Source: Deferribacter abyssi (GTDB lineage: Bacteria > Chrysiogenota > Deferribacteres > Deferribacterales > Deferribacteraceae). Taken from it: DNA of 64,000 nt. This document shows positions 41,742 through 49,337 of this stretch, in pieces; the stretch's first letter is position 1, and the number at the start of each line of letters is the position of its first letter. The notes below the pieces were generated by a model. The model made no database searches. It saw nothing but the letters and a program-made list of their open reading frames with translations, and had not been told where the DNA came from. Location: contig NZ_JAQNCS010000009.1 of assembly GCF_049472655.1 (NCBI RefSeq), positions 1-64,000 on the forward strand, written 5' to 3'. The translations under genes and the position numbers were made by a program.

Positions 41742-43301
41742 TCATTTGAAATATGTGTACATACAGGTAAAATCATCCCTTTGAGTATTCTTGTTTTGTA
41801 CAAGCTCATTATATAAATCAAAAACAAATCTCTTTTCATATTTTCTATTGTTTTTCAATTTAGACTTTATTTTATCATACTGAATATACTCTACTATCCC
41901 ATCTGAATAAATAAATAATATATCCCCTGGATCTATACTTATTTTATTCACAATATACTCTTCCTCGAAAATTCCAAAAGGTAAATACTCAGAATTTAAC
42001 TCAACAACTACATTCCCTTTTAATAAGTAAACTGGCTCATGTCCAAACGACTGATAGTAAAGGCAGGAATTCAACCTATCAAAATAAGCGATAAATGCTG
42101 TTATAAATTTACCATCCAAATTTTTTTCACACAAAAATTTATTCAATTTTATCAGTTTTTTTACAAACTCATCCTTTTCAAAAGCTAAATCAGAAAAAGT
42201 GCTCAATACTACAGTAAGAATAGAAGCAGAATACCCCTTCCCACAAACATCTGCCAGGGCAAAATAATAATCATCATCAATTTTTCTAAACTCCAAATAA
42301 TCACCACCTGCCATTTTAGCAGGAATGTTTATACCACTAACAATTATATTTTCATCTTCATAATTAATTTGTTGTTTACTAAATTTATTTAAAATTTCTA
42401 TAGTATGATTAATTTCCTGCTCTTCCAATTTGTACTTTAAAATTTCTTTCATTCTTCTAGCATTTTCCAAAGCAATCTTTAAAATTAAGGAAATAAGTTC
42501 TGCAAATTCCTTATCAGGGATAAAATCATATTTTATATTAAATAAACAAATTTTAACATTTTCTGATTCAATAGGAATTAAAAAAATATTATCAATGTGA
42601 TATTTATTTGAAAATACTCCTCCTTCAATAAATACAGTATCAAAAGTTTGATCAATATAATTTCTCAATGTTTTATCTTCAATTAAAATCTCATCTAAAA
42701 CACTCTTCTCTAATCCTATAAACTCATATTCATCACCCTTCATTAAAAACGATGCCTCTGCAGAAAAAGTATCCATAAAATATATCAGCGATTTTGATAA
42801 AATCTCATTTTCTTCTAATAACCCTAATACATTTTTTGCTTTTTTGATAAACTCTATTTTTTGTTGATATCCAATAAATGCTTTTAACCTTTCGTCAGAG
42901 GCAACCAACTCATAAACTTTCCTACCAATCGAAGGTATCACAATCTCCAAATAATTAACCACTTCACTATCTAGTTTTTCTTGTATAAAAACTGTATAAA
43001 AAAGATTGTTTTTATATTTTAAATTTATTACAATACTTGCCTCTAAAACCTCATCAAAAACACTCAACCTTACATCTTGCAAAACAACAAAATCTCCAGC
43101 AATATCGCTCAAATCTATAAACGAATGAAATTTAACTCCATAATTCACTATAGGCTTTGCAATAACCCCTTCTACTTTAAAAATGATAAACTTATTGATA
43201 TTATGTTTTTTTAAAAAACCCAAAAAACCTTGAATAAAAACATTCAACGACTCCGCTTCGTACAATGTTACCAAACTTTTTAAATCAAAAAAACTCATCA
43301 T
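41742..43301 (-). CDS. PP2C/SpoIIE-type protein phosphatase with GAF-like region
   Basis: A 519-residue soluble protein. Residues 320-519 form a SpoIIE/RsbU-type serine/threonine phosphatase: MAGGDYLEFRKIDDDYYFALADVCGKGYSASI (metal aspartates in GGDY and ADVCGKG), FGHEPVYLL, GDILFIYSDGIVEY and DDFT. Residues about 150-300 are GAF-like; the N-terminal 140 residues are unrecognised. Such proteins dephosphorylate anti-sigma antagonists or other targets in response to a signal. It overlaps the HDOD gene by 17 bp. Partner anti-sigma factor genes are not in the window. Confidence 0.88.
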   Translation of the reverse strand: MMSFFDLKSLVTLYEAESLNVFIQGFLGFLKKHNINKFIIFKVEGVIAKPIVNYGVKFHSFIDLSDIAGDFVVLQDVRLSVFDEVLEASIVINLKYKNNLFYTVFIQEKLDSEVVNYLEIVIPSIGRKVYELVASDERLKAFIGYQQKIEFIKKAKNVLGLLEENEILSKSLIYFMDTFSAEASFLMKGDEYEFIGLEKSVLDEILIEDKTLRNYIDQTFDTVFIEGGVFSNKYHIDNIFLIPIESENVKICLFNIKYDFIPDKEFAELISLILKIALENARRMKEILKYKLEEQEINHTIEILNKFSKQQINYEDENIIVSGINIPAKMAGGDYLEFRKIDDDYYFALADVCGKGYSASILTVVLSTFSDLAFEKDEFVKKLIKLNKFLCEKNLDGKFITAFIAYFDRLNSCLYYQSFGHEPVYLLKGNVVVELNSEYLPFGIFEEEYIVNKISIDPGDILFIYSDGIVEYIQYDKIKSKLKNNRKYEKRFVFDLYNELVQNKNTQRDDFTCMYTYFK

Positions 43302-44355
43302 AATTCTCTTGTAAAACCATTTCCACCCTTGGACTTAAATCAAAAAGGCTAATTCCAAGCTTTTCACATAACTCATTCATGTTTCTCTCAAAATCATCCA
43401 TTTTGCTTAACATGTTTGCATAATATACAGCTATAGAATAAACATCATCATCAACCATATTATGATGATTTTTCACTGCATTAACGATAGAATCGTCTAC
43501 GTTCCACTTTTTTAAAATCAAACCAGATGTTTCAGCATGATTTATACCAAACATTTCATCTTCATCTTTAGCAAAAACAATCGGCTTAGTTAAAAAGTCT
43601 ACTAAAATAATTTTTCCTAAATCATGCATCAAACCAGCTAAATATAAAGAATCTGAATCCAAATCATTATGCAACTTCCCTATCTCCTCAGCAATTCTCG
43701 CAACAACAAATGAATGTAACCATAAACTCTTAGCATCTGTGTTATAATTAACTAAATTTTTATTAAAAAGATCCATACTAAAAGCTGCAAGTGCAATATT
43801 TTTTATTGTACTCATTCCAAGAAGTATGGCTGCTCTATCTATACTCGTAATTTCCTTTCTAATACCGTAAAAAGGGGAATTCACAATTCTTAAAACTTTA
43901 CCAACAAGCCCTTGATCTTTTTTCACCTCATTGATAACTTCTTTAAAAGTGGATTTATCATTGGTTGTCAATTTCAGTAATTTCTGAACTATATCTGGTA
44001 ATGATGGTAAACTTTCAGCTTTAGCAATCACTCTTGACTTTATGATTTCAAGACTATCCGATAACTTTTGCTGATCAATATTTAATTTGTTTAAAATTTT
44101 ATTCTTATCTAACGGAGGGTATATAATACCATCAACTCTATATAGGCTTAATTTCTCAAAAATTTTTTGGTCTTTTACTTTGATATAAAAAAAAGTCTTC
44201 TTTTGAAAAGACTTGGGAAGTCTCAACAAAGTTTCAACACTATCAACAACATATATTTGAAATTCGAATTCTTCATTATCTACAATAAAAAACTCTGGAA
44301 GAGTTCTCTTGAACTGAGCAACATCTTCCAGAGAGCCAAAAACTCTATATTTCAT
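43285..44355 (-). CDS. HDOD domain protein with degenerate receiver-like N-terminus
   Basis: A 356-residue protein. Residues about 108-300 are an HDOD domain (LPSLPDIVQKLLKLTTNDKS, GKVLRIVNSPFYGIRKEI, AAILLGMSTIKNIALA). Unusually for HDOD, the HD metal residues look intact: WLHSFVVAR and LMHDLGKIILVD, plus NHAET and KNHHN. Residues 1-95 end with GIIYPPLDKNKILNKL, like the end of a receiver domain, but no phospho-acceptor Asp is apparent. HDOD proteins scaffold signalling. One-base overlap with the next upstream gene. Confidence 0.85.
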   Translation of the reverse strand: MKYRVFGSLEDVAQFKRTLPEFFIVDNEEFEFQIYVVDSVETLLRLPKSFQKKTFFYIKVKDQKIFEKLSLYRVDGIIYPPLDKNKILNKLNIDQQKLSDSLEIIKSRVIAKAESLPSLPDIVQKLLKLTTNDKSTFKEVINEVKKDQGLVGKVLRIVNSPFYGIRKEITSIDRAAILLGMSTIKNIALAAFSMDLFNKNLVNYNTDAKSLWLHSFVVARIAEEIGKLHNDLDSDSLYLAGLMHDLGKIILVDFLTKPIVFAKDEDEMFGINHAETSGLILKKWNVDDSIVNAVKNHHNMVDDDVYSIAVYYANMLSKMDDFERNMNELCEKLGISLFDLSPRVEMVLQENYDEFF

Positions 44356-44714
44356 TAATAACTAACTTTTAAAATATTAACACTAGACGTAAGCTCTTCA
44401 CCTTTTTTTTCATTAATTATCGTAGGCATAGCTATTTTTAAGTTTTTGTGTTCATCAATCTCCACTAATGCAGTTGCTTCATACACACCATAAACAGCAC
44501 CAACAATCGCACCAGCAGCAGCGCCATAAGATATATACTCAAGATGATCTTGTGGTTTATCCTGAAAAACTAAAAGAGCAGTCCCTATTATTGCTCCAGT
44601 CAATGCACCATAAGCAGTATCTTGTAGGATTATTCCACCTCTTGTTTCTGCATAAGAATTACTAAAAACACCTACCATAAAAACAAAAATAATTGCTACT
44701 ATTAGTCTTTTCAT
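44355..44714 (-). CDS. Exported glycine-zipper protein, unknown
   Basis: A 119-residue protein with signal peptide MKRLIVAIIFVFMVGVFSNSYA (cleavage before ETR). The middle shows two glycine-rich segments, GALTGAIIGTALLVF and YGAAAGAIVGAVYGV, in G-x3-G spacing as in glycine-zipper outer-membrane or pore-like proteins. The C-terminus is ordinary. It is the only exported protein in a cytoplasmic signalling operon, overlapping the response regulator by four bases (ATGA). No family recognised. Confidence 0.65.
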   Translation of the reverse strand: MKRLIVAIIFVFMVGVFSNSYAETRGGIILQDTAYGALTGAIIGTALLVFQDKPQDHLEYISYGAAAGAIVGAVYGVYEATALVEIDEHKNLKIAMPTIINEKKGEELTSSVNILKVSY

Positions 44715-45067
44715 ACCAACCCCCTGATTTTATTTATTAATTCTCTTGGACTAAAAGGTTTTGTTAGATAATGGGCAACTTTAAGCTCATTCCCTTTTTG
44801 CATCGATTCCATATCTGTCCTTGCAGTAAGAAAAATTATTGGTATATCTTTTAGGCTATCTTTCTTTTTAATCTCATTTGCAGCCTGAATCCCATCCATC
44901 ATAGGCATATTAATATCTAAAACTATCACATCTGGTACTAATTTCTCTGCTAATACAACTGCATCTTTTCCATTATTTGCTTCGTAAACTTCATAGCCAT
45001 TTTTTTTCAAATGCATAACCACTATTTTTCTCAGCCTTAATTCATCATCAGCAATTAACACTTTCAT
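44711..45067 (-). CDS. Single-domain response regulator
   Basis: A 118-residue receiver without output domain. Acidic pair D7-D8 (IADDE), phospho-acceptor D51 (VLDINMP), Thr in FLTAR, Lys in LTKPFSP. CheY-like, acts by protein-protein contact. It overlaps the histidine-kinase-like gene by 4 bp (ATGA), so the two are probably partners in phosphotransfer; the output could be the HDOD protein or the SpoIIE-type phosphatase of the same operon. Confidence 0.93.
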   Translation of the reverse strand: MKVLIADDELRLRKIVVMHLKKNGYEVYEANNGKDAVVLAEKLVPDVIVLDINMPMMDGIQAANEIKKKDSLKDIPIIFLTARTDMESMQKGNELKVAHYLTKPFSPRELINKIRGLV

Positions 45068-45615
45068 AACACCCTTACCTCAACATATTCATCTTTATAT
45101 ATCGATATGTTGTATTTTTCCAGCAAATTATTAATTTTAAAAAGAAAAGGGGATAATTTATCATGCTTTATTATAAATTTTACACTCTTATTTCTAATCT
45201 CTAGCTTTATTTTATCAGAATATTCTTTAATACATTCTGCCAACAAAACACCTATGATATTTTTAAAAACATAATAATTAACCTTAACTTCAAAGTCCTC
45301 TTTATTATCTAGAATAAACTTTACTCTGTTTGACTCAAAACTGTTAAACATACTAACTAGTTTTTCAACAGGATCAACAAGCTTGAAAGAACTTGCTTCT
45401 ATACAGATCTTATCCGTTAAGATATCAAATAAATTACTCATTAAAGCATCATAAATATCTAATAAAAAGGCTGAAAAACTTATTGAGTCTCGTAAATTTT
45501 CAAACTCCTCATCAAAATCCAATAATTCAATACCACTTACTATAACAGCCAGCTGAGTTCTTATATTATGCAAAAAATAATTGTTTATTTCTTTTGCAAT
45601 TTCCCATTTATCCAT
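45064..45615 (-). CDS. Truncated histidine-kinase-like / ChpT-like phosphotransfer protein
   Basis: A 183-residue protein with no sensor domain. Residues 1-75 look like a dimerisation/histidine-phosphotransfer helix pair with H16 in an H-box-like NYFLHNIRTQLAVIVSGIEL. The remaining 100 residues have the size of a kinase ATP-binding domain, but N, G1 and G2 boxes cannot be seen. This arrangement (DHp plus degenerate CA) is that of ChpT-type phosphotransferases. The adjacent receiver fits as partner. Which kinase feeds it is unknown. Confidence 0.6.
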   Translation of the reverse strand: MDKWEIAKEINNYFLHNIRTQLAVIVSGIELLDFDEEFENLRDSISFSAFLLDIYDALMSNLFDILTDKICIEASSFKLVDPVEKLVSMFNSFESNRVKFILDNKEDFEVKVNYYVFKNIIGVLLAECIKEYSDKIKLEIRNKSVKFIIKHDKLSPFLFKINNLLEKYNISIYKDEYVEVRVL

Positions 45616-45617
45616 AT

Positions 45618-46238
45618 TTATTTCTTGAAGAATCTTCCAAACATACCTTTTTTATCTTTCACTAATTTATCCTTTAATTTATCTTTGGGATAACCTAGTT
45701 CTATGGCTTTATTATAATATTCATATGCAGCCTTGTATAATTTTTTCTTACAATAAATATCACCTAACAAAACATAATTCTCAGGATTCCACGGTTCTTC
45801 TCTGATCAACTCAAAACAAAGCTGCTTAGCATCATAAAGACGTCGTTCTTTATGCATATAACTTTTTACTAACCACTGCTTATACCTAGTATTATTATCC
45901 TTTCTAAGTGCTTCTTCAAACATATATATTGCATTATTAATATCACCTTCTTTAAAATATTTTATACCTGCTGCAAAAAACTTTTTTGCAACTTGTTTGT
46001 AATTTATTTCTTTTTTCGATTCATATATATCATCATTTAAATCAGCTGCTTCATCACCTTTCAGAACATCCATCAAATAATTATAAGCCTTTGTAACTGC
46101 GATAAATTCTTCTTGAGTGTTTTTATTCACATCAGGATGGAACAGTTTTGCAAGCTCAAAATACCTTTTTTTAACATCTGCAATAGATGCTTTTTCATCT
46201 AACCCAAGCAAACTTAGACATGTTTTAAATTTGTCCAT
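45618..46238 (-). CDS. J-domain protein with TPR repeats
   Basis: A 206-residue cytoplasmic protein. The N-terminal J domain (CLSLLGLDEKASIADVKKRYFELAKLFHPDV...) keeps the H34-P35-D36 motif needed to stimulate DnaK. Residues about 90-190 carry TPR-like repeats (GIKYFKEGDINNAIYMFEEAL, YVLLGDIYCKKKLYKAAYEYYNKAIEL). It may recruit DnaK to, or scaffold, the signalling proteins encoded downstream. Two bases separate it from the histidine-kinase-like gene and ten bases from the upstream HAD gene, so it is translated with both. Confidence 0.88.
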   Translation of the reverse strand: MDKFKTCLSLLGLDEKASIADVKKRYFELAKLFHPDVNKNTQEEFIAVTKAYNYLMDVLKGDEAADLNDDIYESKKEINYKQVAKKFFAAGIKYFKEGDINNAIYMFEEALRKDNNTRYKQWLVKSYMHKERRLYDAKQLCFELIREEPWNPENYVLLGDIYCKKKLYKAAYEYYNKAIELGYPKDKLKDKLVKDKKGMFGRFFKK

Positions 46239-46248
46239 TTGTTAAACC

Positions 46249-46881
46249 TTATTTGGCAAGTAATTTTAGTTGAATTATATCATAAATAGAATCAAAATTA
46301 TAATCAAAGTTTAAATTTTTCTTCCAAACCAAAGCAGTTTTAAAACCCACCTCTTTTGCTCCATCAAGATTAACCTCCATATCTTCAAAAAACAAGGATT
46401 TTTCAGGTTTTACCCTACTATTCTTTAAAAAGTAATAGAAACTCTCCACAAAAGGTTTTGGCTTATAATCTAAATCTTCAATAGAATAGATAGCATCAAA
46501 CTCTTTTAAAATTCCCAAGTACTCCAATACATTAAAAGCGTGTTTCTTTGAACCATTTGTGTAAACAATTTTCTTCTGTTTAAATTCTCTTAATATTTTC
46601 AAAAGCAACTCATCTTTTTTAATCAACCTAGAATAATCTATATTATGCACATACTCTAAATAATCGTTAGGATTGATGGAAAAATTCTTTATTAAACCAT
46701 TCAAAGTTGTCCCATATTTATCACGATACTCTTTTCTCAATTTATTTACAATATTTGGAGAAATACCTACCTTATCAATCATAAAATCATTAATTAGACT
46801 ATCCACAGCTTTAAGAACATTACTCTTAGGATTATAAAGAGTATTGTCTAAATCAAAAACTAAATATTCAAATTCATTCAT
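46249..46881 (-). CDS. HAD superfamily hydrolase (pyrimidine 5'-nucleotidase-like)
   Basis: A 210-residue HAD phosphatase. Motif I is VFDLDNTLY (D10 nucleophile, D12), motif II VYTNGSKKH, motif III K in DYKPKP, motif IV FFEDMEVNLDGA. The pattern resembles SDT1/pyrimidine 5'-nucleotidase-type HADs. It is first in the minus-strand operon that continues into the signalling genes; the physiological substrate is unknown. Ten bases lie between it and the J-domain gene. Confidence 0.88.
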   Translation of the reverse strand: MNEFEYLVFDLDNTLYNPKSNVLKAVDSLINDFMIDKVGISPNIVNKLRKEYRDKYGTTLNGLIKNFSINPNDYLEYVHNIDYSRLIKKDELLLKILREFKQKKIVYTNGSKKHAFNVLEYLGILKEFDAIYSIEDLDYKPKPFVESFYYFLKNSRVKPEKSLFFEDMEVNLDGAKEVGFKTALVWKKNLNFDYNFDSIYDIIQLKLLAK

Positions 46882-47000
46882 AGCTATATTTTAAACAAAA
46901 AATAAAATAACTCAATATTTATATGACTTAAAACCGCTATATTATCAAGACATTTCACACAAAAAAAGATGGTTTCATTAGCGCTTCGCTCAATTAAATC

Positions 47001-47759
47001 TCAATTTGCATCATTTACTACAGACGAGTCATACTTGTTATATTTTATTAATTTATCGCATATTTTCTTTATCAAACTTCTGTCCCCTTCCACACTCACA
47101 CTTCTCAACTTAGCTCTACCTATTGTGAATTCAACCCAAATTCTGTCCATCATCATATCTTTATTAACAAAAATCCACCAATACCCTTTAGGCACTAACA
47201 AACCAGAGGTTTTAATATCAGGTTTTAATCTAATTATTCTGTAACCTTCTCCTTTAGTCTCATTAATTGGAATTTTATAAGTCTTTTTATCGTAAAAAAG
47301 TTGAAAATAATTTTTATACAACCCACATTGTAAATTTAAAGTATAAAAGTATGGGTCAAAAATATACTTCTTATTTACAACACCTTTTTTAATATACCCT
47401 TTCCCTTTTTTAAATTTAATAATCTTATAATTCAGATTCTTACGGCTGTATGTATAAATATGGTCCCTTTTATAATCACCTTCCCTTTGAAAAAATTTAA
47501 AATGATACACACCTCTTTTTAAACCAATTAATGAATATCCTTTATCATCAATCCGCTTAATTAATGAAATAAGCGTATTCGTCTTGATATAACTTGATAT
47601 TTTAATTTTGTCTGAATCAAAACTGTATTCAATACAAGCCTCTCCAAGAGGTATAAAGTAGTAAGCTTTATAACATACCGTTAGTTTTTCTTCTGCCAAT
47701 ACTTGTGAAGCAAAAGTTATACAAAAAATAATAAAAACTATTGAAAAAATATTTTTCAT
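47001..47759 (-). CDS. Exported DUF3108-like protein
   Basis: A 252-residue protein with signal peptide (residues 1-22, SQVLAEE). The mature part follows the DUF3108 pattern: PLGEACIEYSF near the start, DPYFYTLNLQ in the middle, and KPDIKTSGLLVPKGYWWIFVNKD ... IGRAKLRSVSVEG at the end. Family members are periplasmic beta-sandwich proteins of unknown function. It overlaps ispF by 4 bp. Confidence 0.78.
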   Translation of the reverse strand: MKNIFSIVFIIFCITFASQVLAEEKLTVCYKAYYFIPLGEACIEYSFDSDKIKISSYIKTNTLISLIKRIDDKGYSLIGLKRGVYHFKFFQREGDYKRDHIYTYSRKNLNYKIIKFKKGKGYIKKGVVNKKYIFDPYFYTLNLQCGLYKNYFQLFYDKKTYKIPINETKGEGYRIIRLKPDIKTSGLLVPKGYWWIFVNKDMMMDRIWVEFTIGRAKLRSVSVEGDRSLIKKICDKLIKYNKYDSSVVNDAN

Positions 47760-48235
47760 TCTTTTATCAAAGTGCTTACAGCCAAAACAGCTACACCTTC
47801 ACTTCTTCCAGTAAACCCCAATTTTTCCGTTGTGGTTCCATTAATTGTAACGTCATCATATTCAATTTTTAAAATTGCTGAAAGAGCTTCACGCATTCTG
47901 TCAATAAATGGTGAAATCTTGGGTGCTTCAGCAATAACTGTACAATCAACATTAGATATATAAAAACCTTTTTCAGTTACCATATTGACAGCATGTTCTA
48001 ACAAAATTTTTGAATCGATGTCTTTATATCTTTTATCATTATCAGGAAATACTTTCCCTATATCAAGTCCACATGCTGGAGATAATATGGAATCAATAAT
48101 GGCATGAATAAGCACATCAGCATCCGAATACCCTAAAAGCCCATATTTATATGGAATTTCCACACCGCCAAGAATCAGTTTTCTTCCTTCACAAAATCTG
48201 TGAACATCAAAACCTATCCCAGTCTTAATCTTCAT
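47756..48235 (-). CDS. ispF: 2-C-methyl-D-erythritol 2,4-cyclodiphosphate synthase IspF
   Basis: A 159-residue zinc enzyme of the MEP isoprenoid pathway. Zn ligands in GFDVHRF (Asp and His) and SDADVLIHAI; ACGLDIGKVFPDNDKRYK, and NGTTTEKLGFTGRSEGVA at the C-terminus. Overlaps the small Cys4 gene by 11 bp and the DUF3108-like gene by 4 bp. IspD, often fused or adjacent to IspF, is not beside it. Confidence 0.96.
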   Translation of the reverse strand: MKIKTGIGFDVHRFCEGRKLILGGVEIPYKYGLLGYSDADVLIHAIIDSILSPACGLDIGKVFPDNDKRYKDIDSKILLEHAVNMVTEKGFYISNVDCTVIAEAPKISPFIDRMREALSAILKIEYDDVTINGTTTEKLGFTGRSEGVAVLAVSTLIKE

Positions 48236-48386
48236 CTTTTTTCTCTTTTATTTCTCCTTCACTTTCTTCACGAATTGTCAAATCTTTTGTAAAGTCAGGA
48301 CAATGTGCAGGATCTTTTATATAATACTTTTTCTGACAGTGCTCTCGCCAAGCACAAATAGAACATGTAATTTTATTAGTCTCCAT
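48225..48386 (-). CDS. Small Cys4 protein, 53 residues
   Basis: A short frame between the hydrolase gene and ispF: it starts at ATG 48386 with AGGGGTGG before it and ends 11 bp inside ispF. Cysteines at 8, 11, 17 and 29 (TCSICAWREHCQKK, AHCPDF) look like a zinc-binding or iron-sulfur knot; the tail is charged (EESEGEIKEKKDED). I believe similar CxxCAW...CPDF mini-proteins occur in other anaerobes, but cannot confirm it here. The gene spacing, ribosome-binding site and overlap with ispF support translation. Function unknown. Confidence 0.65.
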   Translation of the reverse strand: METNKITCSICAWREHCQKKYYIKDPAHCPDFTKDLTIREESEGEIKEKKDED

Positions 48387-48399
48387 TAAACCACCCCTT

Positions 48400-48909
48400 T
48401 TAAATTAAATCTACTCTCATTAAAAAGTTTTCAAAAATTTTTTCAATATCATCTATACATCTCAATAATCTGTGTTCATCATCAATTAGATGAAGAGGTA
48501 TACTGTATTTTTTACAATAATTAAAGATCTTATCTACAGAGATAATACTATCTTTATAACCATGAACTACTTCAATTAAACTCTTCTCTACAAAAAGCTC
48601 CTTTTCACAATAAATTTCATTTTCTATCATCACAGCTGGAGCTAGTAAAAATATCCCATCAGGATTAATCTTTTTACCTGCTACAAGAGAAATATAACCT
48701 CCCATACTTGAACCAACTAAAACAATTTTTTCATAATTCTCAGGAATAAAATTTAAAAGCTTTTTTACCCTTTTTTCAGGGTCATAAATACCTCGATAAT
48801 CTATACTAATGGCATTCCAACCTTTTTCAATTGCTACATTGGATAATCTCTTAATTTTTATTCCATCTGGTGTGCCTTCTTTACCATGAGAAAAAACTAC
48901 TAACTTCAT
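48400..48909 (-). CDS. Alpha/beta hydrolase fold protein
   Basis: A 169-residue cytoplasmic protein of small alpha/beta hydrolase type. Start VVFSHGKEGTPDG (oxyanion HG), nucleophile Ser in LVGSSMGGYISL, Asp in HGYKDSIIS, His in DDEHRLLRC. This is shorter than typical esterases (about 250) but complete for the YqiA/YcfP-like small class. Two bases separate it from the CsoR-like gene upstream, so they are co-transcribed. Substrate unknown. Confidence 0.82.
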   Translation of the reverse strand: MKLVVFSHGKEGTPDGIKIKRLSNVAIEKGWNAISIDYRGIYDPEKRVKKLLNFIPENYEKIVLVGSSMGGYISLVAGKKINPDGIFLLAPAVMIENEIYCEKELFVEKSLIEVVHGYKDSIISVDKIFNYCKKYSIPLHLIDDEHRLLRCIDDIEKIFENFLMRVDLI

Positions 48910-48911
48910 AT

Positions 48912-49181
48912 TTACTTCAAATACCTGTCAATGGTCTTAATAAGCTCTTCAATAATCTCTTCTGAATCATCAGACTTGATAGCATTTACAACACAGGTAT
49001 TAACATGCTTCTTTAAAATCTTTAAAGCCACTTTATCCAAAGCTCCCCGTACTGCTGAGACTTGATTTATTATATCTATGCAGTATTTATCGGTTTCAAT
49101 CATCTTTACAATCCCTCTTACCTGCCCTTCTATTTTGGCAAGTCTTGTCAGTAAGTCTTTTTTCAAATCTTCATCAAACAT
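48912..49181 (-). CDS. CsoR/RcnR/FrmR family metal- or sulfur-responsive repressor
   Basis: An 89-residue all-helical repressor. The family stretch LLTRLAKIEGQVRGIVKMIE is present, with Cys34 (YCIDIINQ), His59 and Cys63 (KKHVNTCV), the C-H-C set that coordinates Cu(I) in CsoR. The set suggests copper rather than formaldehyde (FrmR) or nickel (RcnR) but persulfide sensing (CstR) is also possible. Preceded by AAGGAGG. A G/C-tract palindrome (49240-49254) lies upstream as a possible operator. No copper exporter gene is adjacent; the divergent antiporter pair may be its target. Confidence 0.9.
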   Translation of the reverse strand: MFDEDLKKDLLTRLAKIEGQVRGIVKMIETDKYCIDIINQVSAVRGALDKVALKILKKHVNTCVVNAIKSDDSEEIIEELIKTIDRYLK

Positions 49182-49239
49182 ATCAACCTCCTTCCTTTAA
49201 TTTGGCTTTTAAATTAAAAGATGTCAACACTATTAAACC

Positions 49240-49254
49240 ATGGAGTCACCCCAT
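49240..49254. promoter_or_regulatory. Candidate operator for the CsoR-like repressor
   Basis: On the minus strand ATGGGGTGACTCCAT, an imperfect 15-bp palindrome (arms 6 of 7 complementary) with a G-tract, lying in the divergent spacer between the csoR-like and antiporter genes. CsoR/RcnR-family operators are G/C tracts flanked by A/T, which this resembles. Binding is untested. Confidence 0.35.
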
Positions 49255-49298
49255 TTTTATAAAACTTTGTTTGAAATTTTTTATAAAAAAGAATGTTT

Positions 49299-49326
49299 TT
49301 GGTTGTTTAAAAATTTTGTTTATGAT
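49299..49326 (+). promoter_or_regulatory. Promoter of the antiporter genes, near-leaderless
   Basis: TTGGTT (49299-49304), 16-bp spacer, TATGAT (49321-49326). The ATG follows 11 bases after the -10, so the transcript would have only a few leader bases. There is no ribosome-binding site before the ATG, which agrees with a leaderless message. Confidence 0.4.
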
Positions 49327-49337
49327 ATTAATCAATT

